Notes under the pieces: model-generated
The model's database searches: none
What the model was told of the DNA's origin: nothing
What the model saw: the letters and a program-made list of their open reading frames with translations, nothing else
Position numbers and translations under genes: made by a program
Shown here: piece by piece, positions 42,900-52,953 of the stretch
How the letters are laid out: every line of letters begins with the position of its first letter
How positions within the stretch are numbered: position 1 is the first letter of the stretch
From: Adiantum capillus-veneris
Lineage: Eukaryota > Streptophyta > Polypodiopsida > Polypodiales > Pteridaceae
Length of the DNA stretch: 60,000 nt
Direction of reading: 5' to 3'
Assembly (NCBI GenBank): GCA_014529385.2
Contig: CM043952.1
Coordinates: 54,394,119 to 54,454,118 of the forward strand

Positions 42900-44657
42900 T
42901 TAGTAATTGAGACATTCCATAAGTAAAAGACCTCCACATGTAGTTTCAAAACTAATTAAAGCCGCCTATTGCTTGTCACAGATGAAGCGCTTGTTGGACT
43001 CAACTCTTCAAGGGATGTCAACTTTGGGGTCAACCCTCCTCAGAGTAAGTCTTAAGTGTGCAAAATATATGTATCTTGTATAAAACATTTGTTGTTTCAC
43101 AGCCTTTGAGTGTATGAAAGCCACTATTACACAAGAGGGATTAAATCAAAAAGTTTTCCAGGTGTTTGCTCAAGGGCAAACAGTTGACAATTGAAGACAG
43201 CTTGAGAGACCACAAATTTGATGCTGCCTCTGATATACAGCAAACATTCTGTTCCGCAAGACACTGTAAGACCAAAGTTCGCAGCATAGTCCCTGGTGAC
43301 TCAGGGCTTCCAACCTATCCGCTTTTACCCACAGATAAGAGAGATAGAGTCAAATCATAGGAGGGATTTCAGAGGCTGACTAAGTGGTAGAGAGACACAC
43401 ATGGTATGCAATAGTGGTGAATTGGTTCCACAGCATGGATTGTTGGTTACATCCCTTTCAATATGGCCTACTTTCTTCATGCATTGATCCCTCTCAAGTC
43501 TAAAGGAATAAATTTATGCGATGTAATTACAGCAGCTTGGCATAATGTGGAGCTAGAGTGACCCACCTCACCCATTGCTCGCAAAGATAACGTGGTATCA
43601 TGGGTGCCCAAAAAAGTCAAAAGATTATAGGAAGCCCAATGTTCCAAGAAGGAGCGAACAAAAGGAAAACAAGTCACTTCAAGAGGATTAGCCCATAGAA
43701 ATCAATGAGGATACAAGTTTCTCTAAGACTTGACCAATTGCTGGTTCTGATGCATTTGTGCATCTGGACCTCCATGATGGAGAGAAGCCCTCCACAAAGG
43801 AGGCGACCTTCACTGTACCTCCAACATGAGACTGGACAAAAGTCCCACTCAACATGTATCTCCAACAAAAAGTTTCATCCTACGCAGGGCTAAATCTCCA
43901 TTGGGGAAGCATTGTTGACCTCAGTATTACCCCAAATAACAAAAGAAGTACAAAAATCAGAGGTATGATGATGAATTAAGCAAAGAATCAAAGAAAAATC
44001 CTCCCCCAAAAACATGAAGCAAAAAGGACCCAATGGAACCCTTATCGGTGGCAGGTGCCCTGCAAGTATTTTCTGGAAAAATACCAATCAGGTGAGAAGT
44101 GACAGCACAATTTATGCTTGCTCTCACACAGCTCAAATCCTACCTGAAGGCTCAGAACAACAAGTGGGAGGGATCAATGGATGGGAAAAGAATAGTTAAA
44201 GAGCTCACACATCTGGGCTACCATGAACCAACAGCCATGCAATGGAACAAGAATGCCCAGTAGGACAACAGAATGACCTAGGAAAAGAAGATCAAGGTTA
44301 GGGGTCAGGGTTGAATTTTGCAAATCAGATAGAGAGAAAGAAACACATCAAAAGCACAAAAACGAAAAACAGACAAAATATCAGAAAACGTTAACACATT
44401 CTTAGAGATGGCTGTATACGATACTCCTTTACATACAATGTGAAAACATGATCATCTTGAATGGCTATACACTAACACTCCCCAAGGCATATAAAATAAT
44501 CCACATGATCAACTTTTAAAATGTGAGTGAGAAAAACTAAAGATTAGCAATTGCAAATACAATACCAAGAACCAGACAGTTTTAACTATGAAATTATGTC
44601 CTCCTGCATTAACAAACGAGTTTGATAAAACAAAAAGGACAAGTATTTTGGACTCGC
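42900..44657 (-). other. Host intron, no gene found
   Basis: Intron between the exons at 44658 and 42871, 1,786 bp (42872-44657). AT-rich, with no transposon signature I recognise. It starts with GC rather than GT (see the exon at 44658). Confidence 0.55.
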
Positions 44658-44735
44658 CTCAGAAATGGCAACAATGCCAAGTCCACCAGGCCCAAATCCT
44701 GCCTCCAGCTCCCTCGAAAGGTCAATGTTTTTATC
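44658..44735 (-). CDS. Host gene exon: DLSRELEAGFGPGGLGI
   Basis: Minus-strand acceptor TTTTGACAG, 78 nt encoding DKNIDLSRELEAGFGPGGLG then IVAISE, then CTGAG|GCGAGT, a GC donor with an otherwise good consensus. (D)LS..(I/L)E..FG..GLGI(V/I)A(V/I) is the N-terminal motif that precedes VPG(F)..LR in the family. Earlier exons (start codon) were not found; 44736-45153 has no gene I recognise. Confidence 0.82.
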
Positions 44736-45153
44736 CTGTCAAAAGTTTCAATGCACAGTTGTATCATTCTTCAAAAGCAAAGCATGATAAAGGTGTGTAA
44801 GATGAAAAATTTGTCAAGGAAAAGATGCAGTGGACTTCATATTGAACAAACGAGCACGTGATAACCTTAAGCCAAAAAAGTTTTGGCAGGCCTCCTTGCC
44901 AAGCTTGAGTTTTATCTATCAATTAGCAAGCATCTCATTCCAGCAACAACTTCTGCTAGGTTAGAGTAAAATAAATACTTTTTTTGTGTTATCGTAAAGT
45001 AAAATGAATGCTTCTTGCGTGTTATCAAGGTGTGCTCGTTTATCCTAGAGCGAAAAATCTAGAAAATACTTCGTTAAAGATTAGAATGTTTATTATCTCA
45101 GGGGTCCGAACTTCTTAAAGCAGAAGGCAAAGTTAGACAATTGTAAAACCCCC

Positions 45154-45158
45154 AATTT
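45154..45158. repeat. TSD AATTT of the minus-strand Copia element (lower side)
   Basis: AATTT directly below the 3' LTR (minus sense) is matched by AATTT at 56781-56785 above the 5' LTR. Confidence 0.8.
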
Positions 45159-45177
45159 TGTGAGAGTGTGTGTGTGC

Positions 45178-45248
<71 letters not shown>

Positions 45249-45861
45249 AATGAAATGTTATATTAACGTCTTCAAAAGGCCAAAATGACCTATGAGACCA
45301 AAAGATTACATGTGGTGAATCTAATATCAGGTCTGGGTACAAAAAGTACAAAGAACTGAAAAGAAAATAGTGGGTAGGGGTGGGGTGAAAGCTGATACAA
45401 AGGGAATACAAAGGGTGAGCTGATACAGTGGAGCTCTCTAACAGTCGAGGCATCATATACATATACATCAGTATCCAAAAGGCTATAGAGATTCAATGTC
45501 CTCCAAGGTAGGCACTCTGTCGGGTCGGTAGGGGAAGAGGGGGGAGATCACCCCCCCGACTACCAGAACATGAGACCCATACAATGTCAATCTATCTGTA
45601 GTGGGTACCCCCCTTGCCTCATATATATAAGTGCCCAAGAGGAGGTCGAGCATGCATGGATGATGCCCCATAACCCAGCAAAATAAGGATATATAAGGGA
45701 GTGTCCCATGGTGGGCACCCAGTTCAAGTGGCCAGCCGGCCCAAAACTCGGGTGGCTGGACAAGGTACAACCTAGACTATGGGTGGCCAGCCCGGAGACA
45801 CTAGCGGTACAAGGAAGTGCCCTAGACTTGTGTGATGCAGCAGAGTGGTGTAAATCTAACA
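45159..45861 (-). repeat. Copia 3' LTR split by a LINE tail
   Basis: Minus sense: TGTTAGATTTACACC (45861) to CCCCTA (about 45529), then the inserted LINE tail, then (TC)n, CGCACACACACAC and CTCTCACA (45159). The uninterrupted partner LTR is 56411-56780. Confidence 0.85.
45181..45523 (-). mobile_element. (TC)n-LINE 3' tail inserted in the LTR's (TC)n
   Basis: Minus sense: about 275 bp of LINE A/B-type 3' UTR (TTTGTACCCAGACC, TTAGATTCACCACATG), hairpin AGGTC-ATTTT-GGCCT (45291-45277), GAAGACGTTAATATAACA and CATTTCATTTCAT, then (TC)n (45245-45181), which merges with the LTR's own microsatellite. A 5'-truncated insertion at the microsatellite. Confidence 0.82.
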
Positions 45862-45871
45862 CCCCCTCTCA

Positions 45872-47369
45872 GCACCTGATGCTGAACAAACCACATGAAG
45901 CCGAAGATGTGAGGCAAATGATGAAGATGTCTGCTGCAATGTCCATTGAAGGATACTCCATGAGTGTAGCAGCAGTCTGGGGTATCCCAACCGCCAAGAA
46001 ATCTCCATGATAACGTGCCATCACGAGCAGTGTAGTAAACGGTACTACGTGAAGGTCCTAAACTCGGTGTGAAAACAACTCCTTGTCGTAAAAGAAGTGC
46101 CAATAAACCTGCAAGTGTCCTACCCAATAGGATCTATGGTGTCTGTAGTCAAACCATCTGGAGGAAATGGAGAAGCCCAGGAACCTTCATGAGAATGATC
46201 AGAAGCATGTCAATGCATGAACCAGCCCCAGATGGCTAAGCTGTGAACAACTCCAGGAAGGCCAGATGTAGCAATGTGCACCGTAAACGTCCTCCAAAAC
46301 AAGGAAAGCCAGACTAAGCAGCCTACATTGTAGAAGCTACCGTAAGCTGCAGCAGTCACTGAGAGACTACACGGCCCACCACCGAATGGTGTCCTGTCAG
46401 TAGGTACAGTAATCCAAGATGAGGGGAAGCAAGGCTCAACAGTCTGCATTGTGAAGGGCCTCTGAGAAGAGGTGTGGTCAGCCCAAGCTGTCTGCACCGT
46501 AATCATCCTGTATGAAGAAAGGAAGCCAGACTGAGCAGTCTACGCTGTGAATAATCTCTGAAAAGAGGAAAGGCCAGACCAATCTCTCTGTGCCGTCTTG
46601 CCTGTATCTCCTGCCTCCAATCCTCCGGTGTCAACCAAGACAAAATCCGCACCAACAACGCCGCCAAACCGCATGTCCGTGTGGTGCTCAATGTGAATGA
46701 GTTGGGAGTGGCCTACTACCCAAGTTGGGGCTGATCAGGAGTGAAGAAGAGCAACTACACTACCATCCAAGCCAAGCTCCGGTGTGACTCCGGATGTAGT
46801 CGCATAATGATGTCTGACCTCCCGCATCTCGTGAGTAAACTCTCCAAGAGAGTCCAAAGCACTGAAGTCCCACTCCAGTATGTAGATCCAAGCAATGAAC
46901 CTGTCCAGGAAGAGATCCAAGATCCTCTCCTTAAGTCCATGTAGATGCTCCGGTGTAAGCAAGTGATCTGACGTGTCGAGGTCAATTGGTAAGTGTATGT
47001 CCATTGTCCACCCAAGATGGTGGTGCCTTCTCGAGGAATGTCGGAATCCATAGTCACATGGGACACCTATTTTTGGGCTTCCCGTCCCCACTTGCCGTCC
47101 CACCCTCTTTTTTGCACTGAAAATCCATTTGAGCCCTGTCCCTCATCCCCACTCCTCTGTGGGGACATGTCCCTTGTGACTATGTCAGAATCCCATATGC
47201 CATGAGCATGGCCATATCTCGTGTGAACTCCTCTGATGAGTGCATAGGTGTATCCATAGCAAACCAAGAGTCACCACCCCCTCAAGAGTGCACAACCACC
47301 AAATGATGGCTGGAATGAATGGATCTCCCAAAGATCGTATATCCGTAGATGATCAAGCCAGTATAAAAG
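45872..47369 (-). other. Internal region of the minus-strand Copia, 3' part
   Basis: No clear domain. Just before the PPT, the minus strand reads MDIAADIFIICLTSS, faintly like the RNase H end ADIFTK(C/A)L of Copia polyproteins. Frames are broken throughout. It contains the hairpin repeat at 46300-46600 and shares a block at about 46347-46400 with 55698-55760 (CAGTCAC..AGAGAC..CACGG..CCACC). Confidence 0.45.
46300..46600 (+). repeat. Degenerate ~50-bp tandem repeat with hairpin core
   Basis: About five units around CCAGACTGAGCAGTCTACG (46526), AAGCCAGACTAAGCAGCCT (46309), CAAGGCTCAACAGTCTGC (46430) and others. The core AGACT-GAGC-AGTCT is self-complementary and partly preserved between units. 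Confidence 0.6.
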
Positions 47370-47522
47370 CTACCTGTAGCGTGGATAGTGTGTCGTGCCC
47401 TCTATAGTGGGTGCTCCTCAGTGCAATGTGCGTGATATCTCACTCCACAGAATGCAAACACAAAAGACAAAGAACAACAGAGCAAGAATCTCATAGCAAC
47501 AACCACAATATGACTCAACAGG
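47370..47522 (+). repeat. ~150-bp direct repeat, left of LINE F
   Basis: From CTGTAGCGTGGATAGTG to ATATGACTCAACA; matches 55107-55259 at roughly 90% by eye. The two copies bracket LINE F. Confidence 0.85.
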
Positions 47523-47581
47523 ATTGTAGGCAACTATATGCGCAATCGTCGAAAAACTGCCGCTCGTTGCTGCTGCTTCAC

Positions 47582-47586
<5 letters not shown>

Positions 47587-47628
<42 letters not shown>

Positions 47629-47764
47629 ACCTCCCCGCCCCCCCCCCCCCCCCTGCCCCACCCCCTTGCCCACCCCCGCGCTGCCTGAGCCACCCCCCTG
47701 CCCCCGCCCGCTACCTACCCCCCTGCCGCCCCCGTCACCCCCTCCTCCTACCCCCGCCCCCCCC

Positions 47765-47802
<38 letters not shown>

Positions 47803-47803
47803 C
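47587..47803 (+). repeat. C-rich tracts, LINE F 5' region
   Basis: Runs of up to about 42 C with CCCCCGCC interruptions (47587-47653, 47758-47803). A similar C-rich leader precedes the related ORF1 fragment at 57930, so it belongs to the LINE family's 5' UTR. The reverse strand is extremely G-rich. Confidence 0.8.
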
Positions 47804-47949
47804 CCCGTCTGTCCGCCCGCCTGGTTCTCACCCCGACAGCCCTGCATTTCGGCCCACTTAGCTTTGCTTCAATTCTTGGGCGGTGCTTTCTACGCCGGAT
47901 TGCATCATCCTCCCGTCGACTTCTTCTTACGACACAGCAGTAGACACAG

Positions 47950-48870
47950 ATGGAGGCTCCAGCTTCGCCACAGATGGACTCGCCAGAAGCCCCCTCGCCC
48001 GACCTCGCTGAGCCCACCATTCGACTTGCTCTCTCGCCGACAGAGCAAGCGAGCCTTGCCGCAGAAGTAGAGCGATTGCAGGCGACTTCGGTCATCTGCA
48101 AGATTCTCGGCACCCGACCTAGCAGAGGAGAGCTGCGAGACATTCTCCAGGCCCGCCTTCTCGCAGAAGTGGGCAAGATCTTGGATGTCCAGATTCTGGG
48201 ACGGGGGTACTACCAGATTGAGTTCGAGACCTCAGAGATGGCGTCCAAGGTCATAGCTATGAGTCCACTGGCCATCCGAGCATCACGCGCCCACTTTCGA
48301 CAGTGGTGACATGGTTTTGACCCGACTTCGGATGTTCTAGTAGAGGAGGCAGACATCCCCATCTCAGTCTGCTTTTCGGGTTTACGCAGGGAGTACCTAC
48401 CACTTCTCTCCAGGATTGGCTCCGCCATCGGGACTGTCCTGGAGACACCTCGTACGACAGCATCAATAGCTGCCAAGGCGGCTGGCATCCCCTCAGTTCG
48501 AGTTTTGGTCAGAGATACCCACACGCTCCCGAAGGTCATCCTTCTGCCTCGGGTGAGTGGGGGTTGGTTTAGACAGAGTGTGGACTACTCGGGCCTCCTG
48601 AACCAGTGCTTCATTTGCCGACAAATGGGCCACCTTGCGAAGGCCTGTTCACGGAGGAGACCACGACCTGCACCTCAGCCTCAGCCCCAGCCTGCCAAGG
48701 CTGGGCCGCAGCCACAGTCAGCGGCACAGCGCACAGATGCAGAGCCACCCTCCGAGCCTGGGGCTCTAGTGGAGGAGGGGTGGCAGCAGGCCCGTGGCCA
48801 TCGACACCAGGGGCCACAGCGACAGCCTGGCACTCAGAGTGGCCCTCAGGTGCCTACTCAGCAGCAGTGA
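47950..48870 (+). pseudogene. LINE F ORF1 (DUF4283-like, CCHC)
   Basis: ATG at 47950. One in-frame TGA at 48307-48309; otherwise about 306 codons. VERLQATSVICKILGTRP...GRGYYQIEFETSEMASKVI matches the DUF4283-type domain of plant L1 ORF1 proteins. The knuckle C-F-I-C-R-Q-M-G-H-L-A-K-A-C (48607-48648) is a perfect C-x2-C-x4-H-x4-C. A Pro/Gln-rich tail follows. It binds LINE RNA. Confidence 0.82.
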
Positions 48871-49850
48871 GTTCCCACGGGGAACCGCTTTGGTCCTCTT
48901 GAGCAGGAGGAGTCCCCTACGCCAGCCTCCACCTCCGCTTCACCCTCGACAGCCGCTCCCCCTTCAGAGTTCCCCTCCTCCTCCTCATCCCCCCCCCCGC
49001 CCTCTGCTCCCGTCGCCTCTCCACCTCGCCCATCTACCTCTGTCGCCCCACCCTGCTCCTCTTCTCCTCCGCTCCCCCAGCTCCTTCTCCCCCCCTCCTG
49101 CTCCAGTTCCACAGTCGACTCAGGAGACTGGTCCCTCTCCAGCGGCTAGGAGATCTCTTGGCAGTGCCTTTGCCACGAGTCGCCTAGCGAGAGAGGGTCA
49201 GCCCTTCTTGCGGCCCCCTCTGCAAATTCAAACATCTTCCCTTGCAGCTATCCCTCGTGGTCTGACGAGCATTGACCTCCGACGCCGCTGGGACTTCTTC
49301 GACTACGGGTTCACTCGCTTTCTCGGCGATTCTGCAACAGACCACGAGGCAGCCTGCTTCAGGGTCCATGCTTTGTTCCTCGCCGCTAGGGGGACAGAGA
49401 CCTTGGACTCGGCAGTTGGTTTCTCCTTCCCCCTCTGTGGTAGGGCCGAGACAGAGTGGTCCCTTGACTCGGTGTTGGGATGGTTGCATACACAGGTTCT
49501 CGAGTTCTCTCATCACATGGGAGAACTTGGAGTTACAGATTTGCTGCAGACTTTGTGGCCATTAGCCAAGTTTGCGGTGACACCCCCAGACTCAGCAGGA
49601 TGTAGGCACATTGTGGTGTACTTATTTGCTGATACGCAGTGTTTGCCTTGCTATGTATACATTCATGAGGACTCCTGGACAGAGGAGGTTGCTTTACGCA
49701 CGGCTCGCTCAGCTTGGGCTTGGGCTAGGCACTCACTGCAGTCTCGCCTATCTAGAGGACGCTCGGATGCGGATTACTCCCCATCCAAGCCAGCCTCGAA
49801 GATAGCCCGTCTTGCTGCTGTGGGGAAGCATCTGTTCTCTCTCGCTCCCC
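48871..49850 (+). other. LINE F Pro-rich spacer and unidentified frame
   Basis: A frame from 48794 to 49939 is open, first Pro/Ser-rich (48900-49130, pyrimidine-biased), then YGFTRFLGDSATDHEAACFRV...YLFADTQCLPCYVYIHEDSW (49300-49680), which I do not recognise. It may be the C-terminal part of ORF1 or a third frame of this LINE family. Confidence 0.5.
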
Positions 49851-51452
49851 ATGAGGATCGTCTCATGGAACGTGCAGGGACTAGGTGGGCCCCAATTTCA
49901 GCGACAGCGTGTCACAAACGGGAGCGCATAACAATATAAAATACATTCGGATAAATAGGATTTATCACTTATTACCGAAGCCAGAGGATATAGAGAGAAA
50001 TAAATAGAGAGAGATAGAGAGTGAGAAGATCGACACAGTACTGGGGACCAGAAGATGGGCTGGTCCCCCCCCCCGTAATAGTATCTTTATTACTGAGGAG
50101 AAGTCTATACAAGCACTTGAACCGAACGTATTACCACGTTCGTTCTAGAATAAGACTTGATGGTTCCTGGAAGCCTTAGCTTCCGATTCCTAGGGCAAAA
50201 TCCTATTCCAAGAAACTTCCGTTCCTTATTCCAATTCCTCGAGAATCAAGGTTCTCGCCTCTGGATCTCACCTTCCAGACTCAGGGCATGGCATCCCTGC
50301 AACTCTTTTTCAACTCTCTTTCCAGAGTCCTCTTCCCGCAGAACAACTCTGCTTTCCCGGACACGAAGTCCTTACTTGGGAATCCCAACTTCCGGATCAC
50401 AACTTGAGAGACTACCTCTCTCTGATCCGTGGATCTACTTCCCAAACTCGGGTACGAAACCCTTGGGCTGATCTAGCTCTAGTTCCTCGGAGCGCTTTTC
50501 TCCTGCAGAGGCTCATGCCTTCCTCTGCTCCTACTCCCTCACGAAGAGGAAGTACACCTGCAATCAAATACTCAAAGATCAGAACATGAAAATCGTTACC
50601 TTCACAGTCTCGACGCTCGAAACGCAACTCGATTCTCGAAAAGCAATTCCTCGGAAGAGATCTCTCCATAGAAAATCCTCTCTTCCAATCCTACACACAA
50701 AAGAGGTGTGTTCTCGGGTTCCTTCTCGTAAATCAGCCCCGTCTACGACGTTTATGGGCTGAAAACAGAGAAAAACAGCAACTTGTCACGATGGAAACAC
50801 GCTTCGTAGGCACTTCTTCGCGAGGGAACTCGCGCACTGGGTCTTGGCGACATCTGGTACACTTGGGGCAGCCATGGGCATCACCGGCAACGTCTTCTTT
50901 ACGGCTGAAATCTGCAACAGCATCTCCTCCTTGCAAAGATTGGTCCTCCCCTCTGAGTGAGGGCATGTAATGCTTTTATAGGCACGAATAGCTACTCGCA
51001 TAGAGATCGCGGTTGTTTTTTTTTTTTCTTTTTTTTCAAAAAAAAAATCAATTTTTTTTTCCGTTCTGCCAGAAAAAGAGAGAGAAAACGCTGGCTGATC
51101 TGTTGCCTTATTTATCAGATGGCTGCCCACTTATTAAATGGGCAGCCGGCGTATTTTAAAAAATAGTCTGAACTTGCCCAAAAACTCAATAAAACCTCAA
51201 AAGTTAAAAACAATGCTTTCACAGCACTTCCCAGGCGTCCCTGGATGCAATCACACGCACAATTGCAATGCAAACATAAACTTCCTCGCGGGAAAGCATC
51301 TGCTTTCCCGAAAAGCAATCCGCTTTCTCAGAAAGCATCTGTTTTTCCTCAAAGTTTCCTCTGAACCCATCTTCATTCAAGTGCTTGCTTTTCCTTGTGC
51401 ACAATTCTAACACAGTTCGGAATTTCCTCCCAACTATGGATATTCCCTTTCA

Positions 51453-51718
51453 GATGCACCCGTCACCCACCTTGTGACGCATCAGGAATACCCATCACCT
51501 AGTCCTTTCCTACCGAACTTACGGTACAATCTCCTTCACGATGCTCTATGTCACCCATTCTATGACGCATCAGAGATGTCCGTTCCAGAATGGTCGGATA
51601 CTTCTTTCTGATGCTCCCTGTCACCCATCCGATGTGACGCATCAGAAGTACCCGTTCTTGGTGGCCTTACAGATATTTCCGTTCTCAGTGCTTCCGTCAT
51701 TACTTTGAACGACGCACT
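51453..51718 (+). repeat. Four tandem hairpin units in the solo LTR
   Basis: Each unit is GATGC...GTCAC...GTGAC-GCATC or a close variant: 51453-51483, 51540-51571, 51610-51643, 51687-51718. In the fourth the outer arms are AGTGC/GCACT, still complementary. Spacing 87, 70 and 77 bp. Confidence 0.8.
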
Positions 51719-51748
51719 AGGAATACTCAGTACTCGGATGTCTCCAGT

Positions 51749-51864
51749 GAGAAAAACCCTCTCACTTAAAATTCCAATAATTCATTTAGAATTATTTTTC
51801 CTGTTGTTCTAAGCGAGAAAACCCTCTCACTTATAAATCCAATAATTCATTTAGAATTATTTTC
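51749..51864 (+). repeat. Duplicated segment with a palindrome
   Basis: GAGAAAAACCCTCTCACTT...AATAATTC-ATTTA-GAATTATT occurs twice (51749-51799, 51815-51864). The stem AATAATTC/GAATTATT is perfect in both. The second copy contains TTATAAAT, a TATA-like site near the LTR end. Confidence 0.85.
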
Positions 51865-52953
51865 TTGTCAAATAAAGCCAGTTTAGCAACACAACGGGGC
51901 CGATTGCGTCAGGAGCTTCAACGTTGCCTTGTGGGAGGAGAGATTGATCTCCTTATGCTTCAGGAACGCCATCTGTGTGAGAGCCGCATTCAGCGATGTG
52001 GTCAGATTTTGCGTGGACGATATGATACCTTTTGGTCGGCTGCTTTTGGACCTGGAGGCATCCAGGGTGGGATATGTATGACTATTGCGGATTCATTGCA
52101 GCAGGCCATTGTGGGCAGAGGGATTCTTGTGCCAGGCAGGGCTCAGTGGATTACTATGCAGGTTCAGGGTGGCCTTGTGGGCTTCCTGAACATCTATGCG
52201 CCCAATGTGGCGAGTGCTCGTGCAGAGTTTTGGTCACAGATTGTTGAGTCTTTGCCGCAGGCCGACCATTGGTGTGTAGGAGGGGACTTCAACATGTTGG
52301 AGGACCCTTCTGACACGATTGGAGGCAGCCATGCTACTGTGCATGGAGTCGAGTTACCAACTTGGGAGAGGTTGTGTATGACTTTGAGGGTCTCGGATAC
52401 ATGGCAGCACTCTGGCTTTGTGAGGCCTCCAGCCAGTCTTGCCTTCTCTAGATCGGACCGCAGAGTGGGAGGAGTGAATCTATCGCGGATAGAACGCTTC
52501 TACACTAGTGACCACTTCAGTGACTTGGGGGGATCAGTGGGCATCCTGGTAGGAACATCCTTCTCGGACCATGCACCAGTGATCCTCACAGTGGCAGATA
52601 GGCAAAGGAGTGGGAGCACGATGCTTCGCATCCCAGAGCGGGTCTTGTTAGACTCAGCACTCAGAGAGAGGGTAGAGGCTCTCTGGACAGAGGGCATGGA
52701 CAGCCAGATTCCACCTGCAGACAGAGTGGCCTTAGGCCTAGCTCAGCTTAGCCACTTTTTTCTCCAAGAGTCTCTGGCTCGCCGGGCTGCAGCGAGAGAG
52801 GAGGAGCAGCGTCTCAGACAAGGCATTGCCTTACTACAGAGGATGCACGAGCAGCATCCAGACAGTCCATGGTTGGAGGAGCAGTTACAGCAAGCTCGAC
52901 AAGAGCTTGCTAGCACAAAGGAGAGGCGTCATGAGTTTGCCTTTCACCGATAG

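Larger units (their letters stand above)
49910..51891 (+). repeat. Solo LTR (1,982 bp) inside LINE F
   Basis: TGTCACAAACGGGAG ... TTTAGCAACA (TG...CA), flanked by CAGCG (49905-49909) and CAACG (51892-51896), a TSD with one change. Removing it with one repeat copy restores the LINE reading frame. Contents: purine-rich AGAGA stretch, poly(T) 51018-51058, four hairpin units (51453-51718) and a 65-bp duplication (51749-51864). No internal gene. Confidence 0.8.
49851..52953 (+). pseudogene. LINE F endonuclease, split by a solo LTR
   Basis: Starts MRIVSWNVQGLGGP at 49851. The LTR interrupts at 49910, and the frame resumes at 51897. Motifs after it: LQERHL (51958), GGDFNMLED (52279), and SFSDHAPVIL (52560) with catalytic Asp and His. 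The linker PERVLLDSALRERVEALW runs to a TAG at 52951-52953. Confidence 0.82.

Noticed and set aside
43166-43360. Plus-strand protein of 64 codons in the host intron
   Set aside because: No motif, no splice support and opposite strand to the host gene; likely chance.
47411-48176. Poly-Pro and poly-Gly proteins
   Set aside because: Translations of homopolymeric C/G runs in the LINE F 5' region; no conserved content.
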